From Candidatus Shapirobacteria bacterium (GTDB lineage Bacteria > Patescibacteria > Microgenomatia > UBA12405), in NCBI GenBank assembly GCA_028704885.1, contig JAQWEN010000001.1:620001-684000 (forward strand): a DNA stretch of 64,000 nt. The letters are read 5' to 3'. The notes under the pieces were generated by a model. That model was not told the DNA's origin. It made no database searches and worked only from the letters and a program-made list of their open reading frames with translations. The translations under genes and the position numbers were made by a program. Shown one piece after another: positions 16,313 through 25,868 of this stretch (positions are counted from its first letter, which is position 1; every line of letters starts with the position of its first letter).

Positions 16313-17028
16313 TTAACTGCAAGGCTGGATTTGATGATGAGGCGGCGGAGATAGGTGCCAGGGGGGCTACAAGTTATAAGAGTAAGATTTTTTTGATCGA
16401 AACGCTGCTCAAGAACTGAAAGATCGGTAGGTTTGACTTCAAACATTTCATCGACAATGTATTTGTATTGGACGCTATCATAGTCAATAATTATTTCATC
16501 GCCCTGCTCAAGTTTATAAAGAGTAGAAAAAATAGTTAAATAGGATTTTGGATTGAAAAATTGAGGTAAAACGGAATGACCGAAAACAACAGCATTACCA
16601 AGTTGTCCAGGAAGAGCGGTTTGAGGATATTGAATTAAACTTTTTTTTAAGTCCATACTGCCAATAGTAACAACAGCATCTTTAATTTTTAATTTGGGAA
16701 TAGATATTTTATAAGTGGAATTATTATCATTGGAAAAAAGTTGATTATTATCACTGGAATCAGCGATAAACCAATTATTAATTTGAGTGTAATCGGTAGT
16801 AACGGCGCCCAAAATATTTTGAGAACCGTTGTAAGATTTTAGAGATAAAGGATTAATCATCTGACTGAAACTAAGAGAAGATTGAAGCTGAAATTTAAGG
16901 ATAGGAAAAATAGCTGAAAGGAAAAAAAATAGACCGACAACCATGAGAAGGATGGCTAAATTTTTCTTTTTAGCAAAAAACCTACTTTTTGGGGAGGGTG
17001 GTGATTTTTTAAGATAAAGATAGCTCAC
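16309..17028 (-). CDS. sortase
   Basis: A 239-residue membrane-bound transpeptidase that would join surface proteins to the envelope. It has one N-terminal transmembrane helix (residues 23-45) and a C-terminal sortase domain with the triad H151 (VVFGHSVLP), C220 (LTLITCSPPGT) and Arg at 228/229 (LRRLII). The short TLITC motif and N-terminal anchor point to class D/E/F-type rather than housekeeping class A. Start is GTG at 17028, overlapping the upstream stop by 4 nt (GTGA). No LPxTG-type substrate was seen in this window, so its target lies elsewhere or uses another signal. Confidence 0.9.
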   Translation of the reverse strand: MSYLYLKKSPPSPKSRFFAKKKNLAILLMVVGLFFFLSAIFPILKFQLQSSLSFSQMINPLSLKSYNGSQNILGAVTTDYTQINNWFIADSSDNNQLFSNDNNSTYKISIPKLKIKDAVVTIGSMDLKKSLIQYPQTALPGQLGNAVVFGHSVLPQFFNPKSYLTIFSTLYKLEQGDEIIIDYDSVQYKYIVDEMFEVKPTDLSVLEQRFDQKNLTLITCSPPGTYLRRLIIKSSLAVN

Positions 17029-19196
17029 GGCGATTCATTTTTAACTTCAATAAAAATATTTTTGGGGCTAAAAGGCAAAATATTGAAAATTTTAAAAGTA
17101 ATTTTTAAATTATAGTCGTAAACTCGACTAATAGTTTTTTTAATTATCTCTTGAGCTTTTTTGGTAGTCCTACCAGAAATGTTTTTCTTGAGCAATTCGG
17201 TATCAATTTTAGGTAAAGAAGAGCCTTTAATATTTAAACTGCCGGTAGCTTTATTAGTATCTAATTTGTCGATTTTTAGGGTGAAAACAAAAGAATCAGG
17301 ATTTATTTCTGAATCAGAATAACCGGTCTCTTTGGATAAAAATTGAGCTAAAATTTTATCTTTTAATTCGTTCTTGAAAACAAAAACACTAACTGTAGAT
17401 TCGGCAGAGGCGGTTAAATCATCGGTTTCCTCCCCGACTTCACGATTAAGCTCAGTTTTGCCTTTTTTGGTTTGAATAGTTTCTTCAATGGCATCGTTTG
17501 AAGTATTAAAATCCTGATTTATTTTTTGATCCGCTTCTTCTTTAAGTTTTATAGCCAATTGAGATTCGGCATTAACTTTGTCCTGCTGGCTGACAGCACT
17601 AATTTGATCTTTAGTGCCACCAGTAAAATCGACATTACTTTTAACAACAATGGATGTTTCGGGGAAATCTTTAAATCTTAAGACAGAATCCTTGGAAATA
17701 TTAAATTCTGGACCAATATCGGAAGCAGAAATAACGGTTTTTACTTGACCAAAATTCATAGTGCCGGTTTCAAAATTGGAACTACTGGAAGCAATTTGGA
17801 CGGCGTTAATTAATTCAAAATTTTGATTTTTGGAATCAATTAAAATTGATCCTTTGGGAATATTTTGAACTTTTTCGACTTTATTAAAAATCGTAACTTC
17901 ACCAGTGGCTTTATTGCCAACAGTTTTTTGACCAGTAGTTTTTACGGTAACAGAAGAATTAACAGTTATATTTTTTTTGTCGACAGGAATAATTGAAGAA
18001 GTAAGATCAGCAGCATCAGAATCAAGGGTAATATTAATAGTTTTGTCGAATTCATAGGGAGTAACAAAAAGAATTAAATTGGCTTTGGAAAGTAAAAGAG
18101 GAAGAAGGAGAATAATTAAGACGGCAGGAAAAATAAATAATAAATATTTATTTTTTAATTTGGGTAATTTAAAATTTATTTTTGGGAGCTTAAAAGAAAT
18201 TGGTTTTTTTTCTTCTTCAAAACCCTTCTCCACCAAAGGCGGATTCTCCCCTTGATGTAGGGGATAAATTATTTCTGGTTTAGGTAAATCTTTAATAAAA
18301 CCTAAATCTTCAAAAGGAACTTCTTCTAAATTTTCTTCGGGAATTTCGGCTGCTTCTGGCATTTCTTCAACTTCTTCCAAATCTTCAACTGTTTTTATTT
18401 CTTCTTTTTCCTCTGGTTCTTCAATTTCTGGTGACTCAACTGGAGGTACAGCTTGATGACTAGGATTTCCACCACCAATCATTTGGGAAGTAATGGCTTT
18501 GAAAAAAATATTTATCAAATCGTGATCTTGATAAAGTTTAATCTCGGGAAAATGGAGAAAAGTTTCAATATTTTTTTTACCAACCCAAGGAAAATTTTTA
18601 AGATTTTCAATAATTGAATCGTTAACTTGGCCGTAAACATAAATTTGAGGAGGAAGAGTTGATTCCAAATTTAACTCTAACAAAGAATCTTCGACAAGCT
18701 GGGCATTAAAATCACCATCAAAAACTTTTCTGATTCGATTTTTAATTTTACCAAGATAAATTAGAGATAATTCGAAGGCGTTTGATTCTAAATAAAGATT
18801 GATAAAACTGGCGGGAAAATCGTCTGGTTTGTTGGATTCTTCAATAATGGCTTCGTCGTTAGACATAAAACCGGATGGTTTTAAATCGAGTTCTTTTAAA
18901 AGAGGCAAAATAACATCGGATCTTTCTTTGGTAATTTTGCCGTCTTGGCCAACCCAGGATGAAGGAATGACTAAGCCAACAAAAATCGGTTCTTGATCTT
19001 CGGAAATGTCGGCACTAGCGGCAGCACTAGAGAGAGATTCATCGGCGGCTTTTAAAATTGATTGATGATTGTTAATATCACATTCAACTCGAGGGCCAAT
19101 TGAGGCGACATAATAGCGGCCATTACCCCAGTTAATTAGAGAAACCAAAATACTGTCGGCTTCAATATAAAATAGCCAAAAACTATTAATACCCAT
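17025..19196 (-). CDS. large single-pass envelope protein with baseplate-J-like repeats
   Basis: A 723-residue protein. Residues 1-230 may be an actin-like (PilM-type) cytoplasmic fold, judged only from strand and helix pattern. Residues 240-345 are a Glu/Pro-rich linker. One transmembrane helix lies at about 352-375 (YLLFIFPAVLIILLLPLLL). The outer part has the segment TVKTTGQKTVGNKATGEVTI followed by NKVEKVQNIPKGSILI, a pattern often labelled baseplate J-like in Patescibacteria, and a second domain after 560. The linker contains ENPPLVEKGF, encoded by a palindromic repeat copy. It overlaps the sortase gene by 4 nt, so the two are translationally coupled and probably function together at the envelope. 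Confidence 0.7.
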   Translation of the reverse strand: MGINSFWLFYIEADSILVSLINWGNGRYYVASIGPRVECDINNHQSILKAADESLSSAAASADISEDQEPIFVGLVIPSSWVGQDGKITKERSDVILPLLKELDLKPSGFMSNDEAIIEESNKPDDFPASFINLYLESNAFELSLIYLGKIKNRIRKVFDGDFNAQLVEDSLLELNLESTLPPQIYVYGQVNDSIIENLKNFPWVGKKNIETFLHFPEIKLYQDHDLINIFFKAITSQMIGGGNPSHQAVPPVESPEIEEPEEKEEIKTVEDLEEVEEMPEAAEIPEENLEEVPFEDLGFIKDLPKPEIIYPLHQGENPPLVEKGFEEEKKPISFKLPKINFKLPKLKNKYLLFIFPAVLIILLLPLLLSKANLILFVTPYEFDKTINITLDSDAADLTSSIIPVDKKNITVNSSVTVKTTGQKTVGNKATGEVTIFNKVEKVQNIPKGSILIDSKNQNFELINAVQIASSSSNFETGTMNFGQVKTVISASDIGPEFNISKDSVLRFKDFPETSIVVKSNVDFTGGTKDQISAVSQQDKVNAESQLAIKLKEEADQKINQDFNTSNDAIEETIQTKKGKTELNREVGEETDDLTASAESTVSVFVFKNELKDKILAQFLSKETGYSDSEINPDSFVFTLKIDKLDTNKATGSLNIKGSSLPKIDTELLKKNISGRTTKKAQEIIKKTISRVYDYNLKITFKIFNILPFSPKNIFIEVKNESP
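18221..18266 (+). repeat. palindromic repeat element, diverged copy D (in 17025-19196 gene)
   Basis: Diverged copy with CTCCCCTTGATGTAGGGG. Read on the minus strand it encodes YPLHQGENPPLVEKGF inside the disordered linker of the envelope protein. Confidence 0.55.
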
Positions 19197-19230
19197 ACAT
19201 AATAGAATACTATATTTTCAGAGATTCTGC

Positions 19231-21009
19231 CTATTTTAGGACAGCATAGATACGGCGTTTACCAGATCCGGCGGATTCTTCTTTGATAATTTCAAATTGA
19301 CTAAGTTGAGATAAATTTTCGACATGAGGGCCAGTGCAAACTTCTTTGGAAAAATAATTTTCTTTGGAACCAATGGTGTAAACAGTAACTATTTCGGGGT
19401 ATTTATTACCAAAGAAAGCAAGAGCCCCCTGTTTTTGTGATTCAATAAAAGGCATAGTTTCAACTATTACTGGCAGTTTTAATTTAATTTGGGCGTTAAC
19501 CAGATCTTTGATAGTTTTCAGTTCATCAGTTGTCAGTTTGTCAGGGTGAGTAAAATCAAAACGAATTCTTTCACTAGTAATATTAGAACCGGCTTGCCCG
19601 ACATGATTGCCTAAAATTTTTCTTAAAGCAGAATGAAGTAAATGAGCGGCGGTGTGAAATTTAGTAATAATTTCCGAATTATCGGCTAAACCTGATTTAA
19701 ATTTACCAGCAGATAAAGTTTGTGATTGTTTTTGATGATTTTCTTTGGCTTGATTAAATTCATCAATATTTAAAGTTAAATTATTTTTGGCTAATTCTTC
19801 TTGAATCATTTCGACAGGAAAACCAAAAGATTCGTAAAGAGTAAAAGCTTCTTTACCAGAGACAGAGTGATTCTTCCCAAGAAGTTTATTAATCTCTGCC
19901 AATCCCTTGTCTAAGGTTTTGCGAAATTTATTTTCTTCAGCTTCTAGAAGAGAAAGTATTTTGTCTTTATTTTGATTTAAAGATGGATATTCCCCACCAT
20001 AATTATCTTGATTGTCCAAAACGGCTTGAGCAATATTAAAAATAAAGTTAGTTTCAATCCCTAAAATTTTTCCTTGTCTAATTGATCTTCTGATTAAACG
20101 ACGAAGAACATAACCAGCTTCTTTATTACTAGGCTCGACACCATCAGCAATAATAAAAACAGAAGCTTTGATATGGTCGGCAATAATTCTAATGGCTCGA
20201 GTGTAATTTTGATCGGAATAATTTTTGCCAGAAATTTCTTCTATTTTTTTAATTATTGGCTGCCAAATGTCGGATAAATAATTATCCTTAAAACCGGATA
20301 AAATAGCGGTGGTTCGCTCGACACCCATGCCAGTATCAACATTTTTTTGAATGTTGGGTGAAAATTTACCAGTTTCGTCTTTATAATAACCCATAAAAAC
20401 ATCATTCCAAATTTCAATGATTCTCCCCTGTTGACAACCAGTTTCAAATTCGACTGGGCCAGCTTCTGGTTGAGTGTCAACAAACATTTCAGTGTCTGGA
20501 CCGCAAGGACCAGCATTGCCAGCTGGACCCCACCAATTATCTTTTTTGGGTAAATAGTGAATATGATCTTCGCTGATGCCAGAATTTAACCATAGATCGT
20601 GTGATTCGATATCTTTGGGGGCATCAACATCACCTTCAAAACAAGTGACGTGCAGATTTTTGGGGTCGATATTTAATTCTTTAGTTAAAAATTGATAACT
20701 CCAGGGAATCATTTCTGTTTTAAAATAGTCACCTAAAGACCAATTGCCTAACATTTCAAAAAAAGTATGATGATAAGTGTCGCCAATAGCTTCAATATCA
20801 CCAGTACGAACACATTTTTGAACATCAGTTAATTTCTGACCAAAAGGATGAGGCTGGCCTAAAAGATAAGGGACTAAAGGATGCATACCGGCAGAAATAA
20901 AAAGAGTAGTGGGATCGTTTTGAGGAATTATACTGGCAGAAGGAATTTCGACGTGACCTTTTGATGTAAAAAAATCGATATATTTTTTTCTTAAATCTCT
21001 TGCATTCAT
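19231..21009 (-). CDS. alaS: alanyl-tRNA synthetase without C-terminal domain
   Basis: Class II synthetase that charges tRNA-Ala. The catalytic domain is complete (motif 1 region with SASIIPQNDPTTLFISAGM, motif 2 RTGDIEAIGDTYHHTFFEM, motif 3 region GYVLRRLIRRSIRQG). The editing domain keeps its zinc-type residues H452 and H456 (HTAAHLLH), C558 and H562 (CTGPH, a change from the usual CGGTH). The protein ends at residue 592, so the C-Ala/DHHA1 domain (about 250 residues in Escherichia coli) is missing. No fragment of it follows in the next 34 bp. A TATAAT lies 6 nt before the ATG. Confidence 0.95.
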   Translation of the reverse strand: MNARDLRKKYIDFFTSKGHVEIPSASIIPQNDPTTLFISAGMHPLVPYLLGQPHPFGQKLTDVQKCVRTGDIEAIGDTYHHTFFEMLGNWSLGDYFKTEMIPWSYQFLTKELNIDPKNLHVTCFEGDVDAPKDIESHDLWLNSGISEDHIHYLPKKDNWWGPAGNAGPCGPDTEMFVDTQPEAGPVEFETGCQQGRIIEIWNDVFMGYYKDETGKFSPNIQKNVDTGMGVERTTAILSGFKDNYLSDIWQPIIKKIEEISGKNYSDQNYTRAIRIIADHIKASVFIIADGVEPSNKEAGYVLRRLIRRSIRQGKILGIETNFIFNIAQAVLDNQDNYGGEYPSLNQNKDKILSLLEAEENKFRKTLDKGLAEINKLLGKNHSVSGKEAFTLYESFGFPVEMIQEELAKNNLTLNIDEFNQAKENHQKQSQTLSAGKFKSGLADNSEIITKFHTAAHLLHSALRKILGNHVGQAGSNITSERIRFDFTHPDKLTTDELKTIKDLVNAQIKLKLPVIVETMPFIESQKQGALAFFGNKYPEIVTVYTIGSKENYFSKEVCTGPHVENLSQLSQFEIIKEESAGSGKRRIYAVLK

Positions 21010-21015
21010 AGGGAG

Positions 21016-21021
21016 ATTATA
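21016..21021 (-). promoter_or_regulatory. -10 of probable leaderless alaS promoter
   Basis: TATAAT on the minus strand, 6 nt before the alaS ATG; no good -35 at 16-18 nt. Confidence 0.5.
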
Positions 21022-21030
21022 CCTTATTCC

Positions 21031-21318
21031 CTATTTTTTTGGTTTGACAAACATCTTGGGAGCTGGTTTTTTGGGAGCAGTATATTCAACTTCTTTTATT
21101 TCTTTAATAACTTCTTTTTCTTTTTCGCCCCTAGTGGATGTTTTGATTTCACCGATTAAATCTTGAAAAAAATCTTTAACTTTTGATTCAAAATTTTGGA
21201 TAACTTCTTTATCACTATTTTTATTAATCAAAATAGCCGAAAGAGCACCAACAGCAGCGCCAAGACTTAGACCAAAAAGAAAACCGGAATTAGTTTTTTC
21301 CTCTTCTTTATTCGTCAC
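21031..21318 (-). CDS. YtxH-like small membrane protein
   Basis: A 95-residue protein with a Gly/Ala-rich hydrophobic segment (GFLFGLSLGAAVGALSAIL, residues 12-30), an amphipathic helix (VIQNFESKVKDFFQDLIGEI) and a Lys/Pro-rich tail. The layout matches YtxH-type general stress membrane proteins; this is a resemblance in pattern only. It overlaps the previous gene by 11 bp and precedes alaS. Confidence 0.7.
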   Translation of the reverse strand: MTNKEEEKTNSGFLFGLSLGAAVGALSAILINKNSDKEVIQNFESKVKDFFQDLIGEIKTSTRGEKEKEVIKEIKEVEYTAPKKPAPKMFVKPKK

Positions 21319-21568
21319 TTTTTTTATTTTTGTTTAAATTACTAAAAAAAGAAAAACCATTTTTTAAACCCATCAAAACTTCAGAAAAAGAAGAAATTGG
21401 TTTGGCCACAGAATCGGTAATTAAATGAGTGTCGTCGAGAATAATGTTGGTTTTTTTAAGAGTAACCGAAAGATCTTTTAATAAGCGAATAAAATAAATG
21501 CCAGCGACAATAATAATGGCAGTAATGACAATTAGACTGACGATGATGACAATTTGAGTGATATCCAT
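21308..21568 (-). CDS. small membrane protein, DUF948-like
   Basis: An 86-residue protein with one N-terminal transmembrane helix (IVIIVSLIVITAIIIVAGIYF) followed by a helix (LKDLSVTLKKTNIILDDTHL) typical of DUF948-type proteins, which often precede YtxH-like genes as here. Function unknown. It overlaps the YtxH-like gene by 11 bp, supporting co-translation and a joint role at the membrane. Confidence 0.7.
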   Translation of the reverse strand: MDITQIVIIVSLIVITAIIIVAGIYFIRLLKDLSVTLKKTNIILDDTHLITDSVAKPISSFSEVLMGLKNGFSFFSNLNKNKKSDE

Positions 21569-21597
21569 ATAATCAGTATAAACTATTTTTGAAAAAA

Positions 21598-22203
21598 TTA
21601 ATTGGTTTTTAAGACTTTTTCTTCAACAGTGGTTTTGCCACTGGGTGATTTTGATTCAACTGTAATTTTTAGTTCACCGCCAGAACTAGCTTGAATTTTC
21701 TTTTGAAAATTACCCTTATCATCAACGATAATCAAATCCTGATTAATACGAATAGTAGAATCTGGATCGGTGATACCGGAAAGATCAAAACTATTATTGG
21801 CAATATTTTCCGGCCAATTAACCTTTAATTTTGGCGGACGATTAAATTTTAGGTATTCTGAAGTAAGATAAAAAATAAAACTGACAAGAATTAATCCGAT
21901 TAAAATACTAAAAGTAAATTGAGGAGTAAAAGAGAGATTCTCTTTTTTAAGTGATTTGTTTTTTTTGTTTTGTTCAAAATCACGACGAAAAAAAGATAAC
22001 ATTTCCTGGCCGTTTAATCCCAAATAATCGGCATAATCTTTGATAATCAAAGAACAATAAGGCTCTTGAGGAAAACATTTAACCTCCTCGTCTTCGATGG
22101 CAATTAAATATTTGACGGGAATTTTTAATTTTTTGGAAACGTCCAATAAATCATATTCCTTGTCAAGACGGGTGTTTTTTAAAATAGATGAAGTTCGAAG
22201 CAT
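21598..22203 (-). CDS. RodZ-like helix-turn-helix membrane protein
   Basis: A 201-residue protein with the RodZ architecture: N-terminal HTH_25-type helix-turn-helix (residues 5-70, RLDKEYDLLDVSKKLKIPVK, EPYCSLIIKDYADYLGL), basic linker, one transmembrane helix (FSILIGLILVSFIFYLT) and a periplasmic beta domain of about 80 residues. RodZ links MreB to the wall-elongation machinery. The outer domain here looks like a single Ig-like unit (LSGITDPDSTIRINQDLI). It lies 8 nt after ftsK in the same run, so a cell-shape and division context is supported. Confidence 0.8.
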   Translation of the reverse strand: MLRTSSILKNTRLDKEYDLLDVSKKLKIPVKYLIAIEDEEVKCFPQEPYCSLIIKDYADYLGLNGQEMLSFFRRDFEQNKKNKSLKKENLSFTPQFTFSILIGLILVSFIFYLTSEYLKFNRPPKLKVNWPENIANNSFDLSGITDPDSTIRINQDLIIVDDKGNFQKKIQASSGGELKITVESKSPSGKTTVEEKVLKTN

Positions 22204-22211
22204 AATTAAAT

Positions 22212-24332
22212 TTATTCAACCGATCCTTCACCTTGATTATGAGGCATTAAAATGTCTCGGGCCTTAGCACCGTTTGAAGGACCAATTAAACCAGCACTTT
22301 CAATTTCATCTAAGATTTTGGCAGCTCTGGCATAACCAACACTTAATTTTCTTTGGAGATAAGTTGTTGAGGCTTTACCAGTGTCTTGAATTAATTTAAC
22401 AGCACTATCATAAAGAGGATCATGTGGACCACCATCGGTAGAAACCATAGTTGACTTACCATTGCCGGCAGAGACTGGCTGATTAGTAATTTCATCGTTA
22501 TATTCAGTAGCTTTTTGATTTTTAAGGAAATCAATTAGAGCAACTAATTCTTTATCGGAGACAAAACAGCCTTGAATACGAACTGGTTTGGCTAGATCTG
22601 GGGGAATGTAAAGCATATCTCCCCTGCCTAATAATTTTTCAGCACCAGGAGTATCAAGAATAACCCGAGAATCGGTAACTGAAGTAACAGCAAAAGAAAT
22701 ACGAGTAGGAATATTAGCTTTGATAAGACCGGTAATAACATTAACTGATGGACGTTGAGTAGCTAAAATTAAATGAATACCAACAGCCCGAGCCATTTGA
22801 GCGATACGACAAACATTATCTTCAACCTCTGATGGGGAAAATAACATAATTTCGGCTAATTCATCAATAAAAATTAAAATGTAAGGCATGGATTGAAAGC
22901 CAGACAAATTATTGTAGGATTCAATATTTTTAGCACCAACTTCGGTAAAAGTTTTATAACGGCGTTCCATTTCAGCAACTGCCCATTTTAAAGCAGAAAT
23001 AACTTTTTCTGGATCGACGATGACTGGAGTTAAAAGATGAGGAATGCCATTATAAGGAGTAAGTTCGACTCTTTTTGGATCGACCATAATCATTCTGACT
23101 TCTTGAGGTGAAGCACGGAAAAGAATATTAGCAATCCAAGAATTAACACAAACAGATTTACCTGAACCAGTTTGACCGGCAATTAAAACGTGAGGCATTT
23201 TGGTAATATCGGCAACTCGAGGATTACCAGCAACATCTAGACCTAATGGAACAGTAATTTTATTCTTGGCATTTTTCATGGCATCAGACTCAATAATTTT
23301 TCGAATAGGAACAACTTCAAGGGTTTTATTAGGAACTTCAATACCAACTAAAGAACGACCAGGAATTGGGGCTTCGATACGAATTTGACCACCAGGAGCC
23401 GACAAAGCCATGGCTAAATCATTACTTAAACTGATGATTTTGGCTAATTTAGTACCAAGAGCAACTTCAAGAGCATATTGAGTAACAGAAGGACTGTTGT
23501 TGTATTCGACAACTTTGGCGCGAATACCAAAAGATTCGAGAGTTTTTTCGATAGTATTGGCATTATAACGAACATCGCCTCGATCGGCTTTGGCGCCAGG
23601 GGTGGAATCAAAAATTGAAAGAGGTGGATATTCCCAAATTTGATTATTTGATAAAGATTGAAGCGGCGAAGAAGATGAAAGCGGTAATTGGTTTGGTGAT
23701 TTCATAACCGGAGGAACATTAACAACGTTGGGGTCGTCTTTTTCTTTTGTTTCTTTTTCGGATTTAAAAGGAGAAAGCTCCGACAAAAATTTACCGACGT
23801 CTTTTTGAGGTTTTTCTTTTCTGTTTTTACTATTACCAATAGTGTATTTTTTAAGAGCTTTGAAAATATTAATAAAAAATTTAACGATTTGACCGATGTT
23901 AGTATCGAAAAGAATGACAAAACCAGCAATGCCAGAAAAGAAGAAAATGAAAAAGCTAGGTAATTCACCAGTTAAAATGGTAACTTGATTACTAAAAAAT
24001 AGACCAATAGTTCCCTGTTTTAAAAGACCTAAAAGAGAAATAAACATAATTAAAGATCCAAAAAAAACATTTAATTCTTTTAGAGGAATTTTAATTTTGG
24101 CAAAAAGAAAAGAAGTAAGTAGGAGCAAAAAAGGAACAAAAACGGAAATTAAACCAAAATATTCGGTTAGTTTAATATTGATATTAGTTAAAAGAGGACC
24201 GGATTGAAGAAAAGAAAAAAGAGTAAAAATAGAGAGGACAATAAAAATAATAAAAAAGATGGTTTTTATTGTCTCCGGTTTTAATCTTAAAACTGGAAAT
24301 AGATGTTTTTTCTTGCGACCTCGTTTAGCCAT
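22212..24332 (-). CDS. ftsK: DNA translocase FtsK/SpoIIIE
   Basis: A 706-residue septal DNA pump that clears chromosomal DNA from the division site. Four transmembrane helices lie in residues 20-150, followed by a short linker (residues 165-250), then the RecA-type motor with Walker A GQTGSGKS at 386-393, LIFIDELAE as Walker B and the C-terminal winged-helix gamma domain (DPLYDSAVKLIQ, STTYLQRKLSVGYARAAKIL) that reads KOPS-like sites. The linker is far shorter than in Escherichia coli. The ATG at 24332 lies 5 nt after a TATACT, and the gene follows proS by 16 nt. Confidence 0.96.
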   Translation of the reverse strand: MAKRGRKKKHLFPVLRLKPETIKTIFFIIFIVLSIFTLFSFLQSGPLLTNINIKLTEYFGLISVFVPFLLLLTSFLFAKIKIPLKELNVFFGSLIMFISLLGLLKQGTIGLFFSNQVTILTGELPSFFIFFFSGIAGFVILFDTNIGQIVKFFINIFKALKKYTIGNSKNRKEKPQKDVGKFLSELSPFKSEKETKEKDDPNVVNVPPVMKSPNQLPLSSSSPLQSLSNNQIWEYPPLSIFDSTPGAKADRGDVRYNANTIEKTLESFGIRAKVVEYNNSPSVTQYALEVALGTKLAKIISLSNDLAMALSAPGGQIRIEAPIPGRSLVGIEVPNKTLEVVPIRKIIESDAMKNAKNKITVPLGLDVAGNPRVADITKMPHVLIAGQTGSGKSVCVNSWIANILFRASPQEVRMIMVDPKRVELTPYNGIPHLLTPVIVDPEKVISALKWAVAEMERRYKTFTEVGAKNIESYNNLSGFQSMPYILIFIDELAEIMLFSPSEVEDNVCRIAQMARAVGIHLILATQRPSVNVITGLIKANIPTRISFAVTSVTDSRVILDTPGAEKLLGRGDMLYIPPDLAKPVRIQGCFVSDKELVALIDFLKNQKATEYNDEITNQPVSAGNGKSTMVSTDGGPHDPLYDSAVKLIQDTGKASTTYLQRKLSVGYARAAKILDEIESAGLIGPSNGAKARDILMPHNQGEGSVE

Positions 24333-24337
24333 GAATT

Positions 24338-24343
24338 AGTATA
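24338..24343 (-). promoter_or_regulatory. -10 of probable leaderless ftsK promoter
   Basis: TATACT on the minus strand, 5 nt before the ATG, with a partial -35 (TTTGCA) 17 nt upstream. Confidence 0.45.
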
Positions 24344-24348
24344 CCGTT

Positions 24349-25770
24349 TTAGTAGCTTTGTGCAAATAGCCAACGATGTTTTGACGGCTGTCCACAGTGA
24401 ATACAAACTCCAGCTTCATCTTTTTGACCATCAGGAAGACAACGAGTAGTGGCTTTAGTTTCTTCTTTAATTTTTGCCTCACAATCGGCAGATTCACACC
24501 AATGAGCGGAAATAAAACCACGAGTGGTGGACATTATTTTTTTGAATTCATCATAAGAATCAACTGAAAAAGTATTATCTTGAGTAAATTTCTGGTGCTT
24601 TTCTAATAGATTGCTTTGGATGTCAATTAAAAGTTGATCAATAGTTTTTTCCAAATCGGCAATTTTGACAGTTTGTTTTTCTAGAGTGTCGCGACGGACA
24701 ACAACAGCTGAATCAATATCGGCTTCTTTATCGCCTATTTCTAGACGAATAGGAACACCTTTCATTTCCCATTTATTAAATTTAAAACCAGCAGTTTCAC
24801 CGGCTAAATCATCAATTTGAGAACGATATTTTGATTTTAATTGATCAAAAATAGAATTAGCTAATTTAATAGCTTTTTCATGGCCAGGAATTGGAACTAT
24901 AACTAATTGAGTTGGAGCAATTTGAGGAGGAAAAACTAATCCATTGTCATCCCCATGAACCATAATTAAACCACCGATTGATCGAGTGGAAAGTCCCCAA
25001 CTGTTTTGATAAGGATAAAGTTTGTCACCATTTTGATCTTGAAGCGACCAATCAAAAGATTTGGCAAAATTTTGACCAAGATCATGAGAAGTACCAGCTT
25101 GAAGAGCTTTGCCATTTGGCATTAGGACTTCAATAGTATAAGTTTTGCTAGCACCACCAAATTTTTCTGTTTCACTTTTAATACCAGTAACACCATACAT
25201 GGCCAAAAGATCGGAATAAGTTTTTTTATAAAGATTTAAAGCCCATTGAACCATTTCTTGATTTTCTTGGTCGGTGGCATGGGCACAATGACCTTCCTGC
25301 CATAAAAATTCAGTGGTTCTTAAAAAGAGATAAGTGCGTTGTTCCCAACGAACAACATTACACCATTGATTCATCATGACTGGTAAATCGCGCCAAGATT
25401 GAGTCCATTTTTTGTACATTTCGTACATGATGGTTTCAGAAGTAGGACGAACAATTAGTTTTTCGGTTAATTCTTGACCACCACCGATAGTGACAATGGC
25501 TAATTCAGGGGCAAAACCAGCAACATGTTCTTTTTCTTTTTTTAAAAAACTTTCAGGAATAAACAAAGGAAAATAGGCATTTTGAACACCTTTTTCTTTG
25601 ATAAATTTATCCATAAAACTTTGGATTCTTTCCCAAATGGCATAACCATAAGGACGAATAACCATACAACCTTTGACTGGGGCATAATCGGCCAATTCGG
25701 CCTTAACCACAAGATCGTTATACCACTCTGATAAGTCTTCGGATTTTAATTTTATGAATTTTTTAGTCAT
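24349..25770 (-). CDS. proS: prolyl-tRNA synthetase, archaeal/eukaryal type
   Basis: A class II synthetase of 473 residues that charges tRNA-Pro. It is the short ProS form without the bacterial editing insertion: motif 1 region VIRPYGYAIWERIQ, motif 2 NQWCNVVRWEQRTYLFLRTTEF, and motif 3 SWGLSTRSIGGLIMVHGDDNGL. A C-terminal zinc-like domain holds CESADC, TRCLPDG and CIHCG and ends with the -Y terminus usual for this type. The ATG at 25770 is 5 nt after a TATAAT, suggesting its own start within the cell-division run. Confidence 0.95.
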   Translation of the reverse strand: MTKKFIKLKSEDLSEWYNDLVVKAELADYAPVKGCMVIRPYGYAIWERIQSFMDKFIKEKGVQNAYFPLFIPESFLKKEKEHVAGFAPELAIVTIGGGQELTEKLIVRPTSETIMYEMYKKWTQSWRDLPVMMNQWCNVVRWEQRTYLFLRTTEFLWQEGHCAHATDQENQEMVQWALNLYKKTYSDLLAMYGVTGIKSETEKFGGASKTYTIEVLMPNGKALQAGTSHDLGQNFAKSFDWSLQDQNGDKLYPYQNSWGLSTRSIGGLIMVHGDDNGLVFPPQIAPTQLVIVPIPGHEKAIKLANSIFDQLKSKYRSQIDDLAGETAGFKFNKWEMKGVPIRLEIGDKEADIDSAVVVRRDTLEKQTVKIADLEKTIDQLLIDIQSNLLEKHQKFTQDNTFSVDSYDEFKKIMSTTRGFISAHWCESADCEAKIKEETKATTRCLPDGQKDEAGVCIHCGQPSKHRWLFAQSY

Positions 25771-25775
25771 GAGTG

Positions 25776-25781
25776 ATTATA
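25776..25781 (-). promoter_or_regulatory. -10 of probable leaderless proS promoter
   Basis: TATAAT on the minus strand, 5 nt before the proS ATG. Confidence 0.45.
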
Positions 25782-25835
25782 GCTTAAGAATTTAAGTTTC
25801 GCTTTATATTAGTATAGACGTTGTTTATGTTATTA

Positions 25836-25863
25836 GTAGAGACGCCATGCATGGCGTCTCTAC
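25836..25863. repeat. REP-like palindrome left of transposase
   Basis: A perfect 28-bp palindrome, GTAGAGACGCCATG with its reverse complement. It lies 5 nt past the transposase stop. Related copies are inside the gene (26115) and at its 5' end (26440). Confidence 0.9.
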
Positions 25864-25868
25864 ATTTA

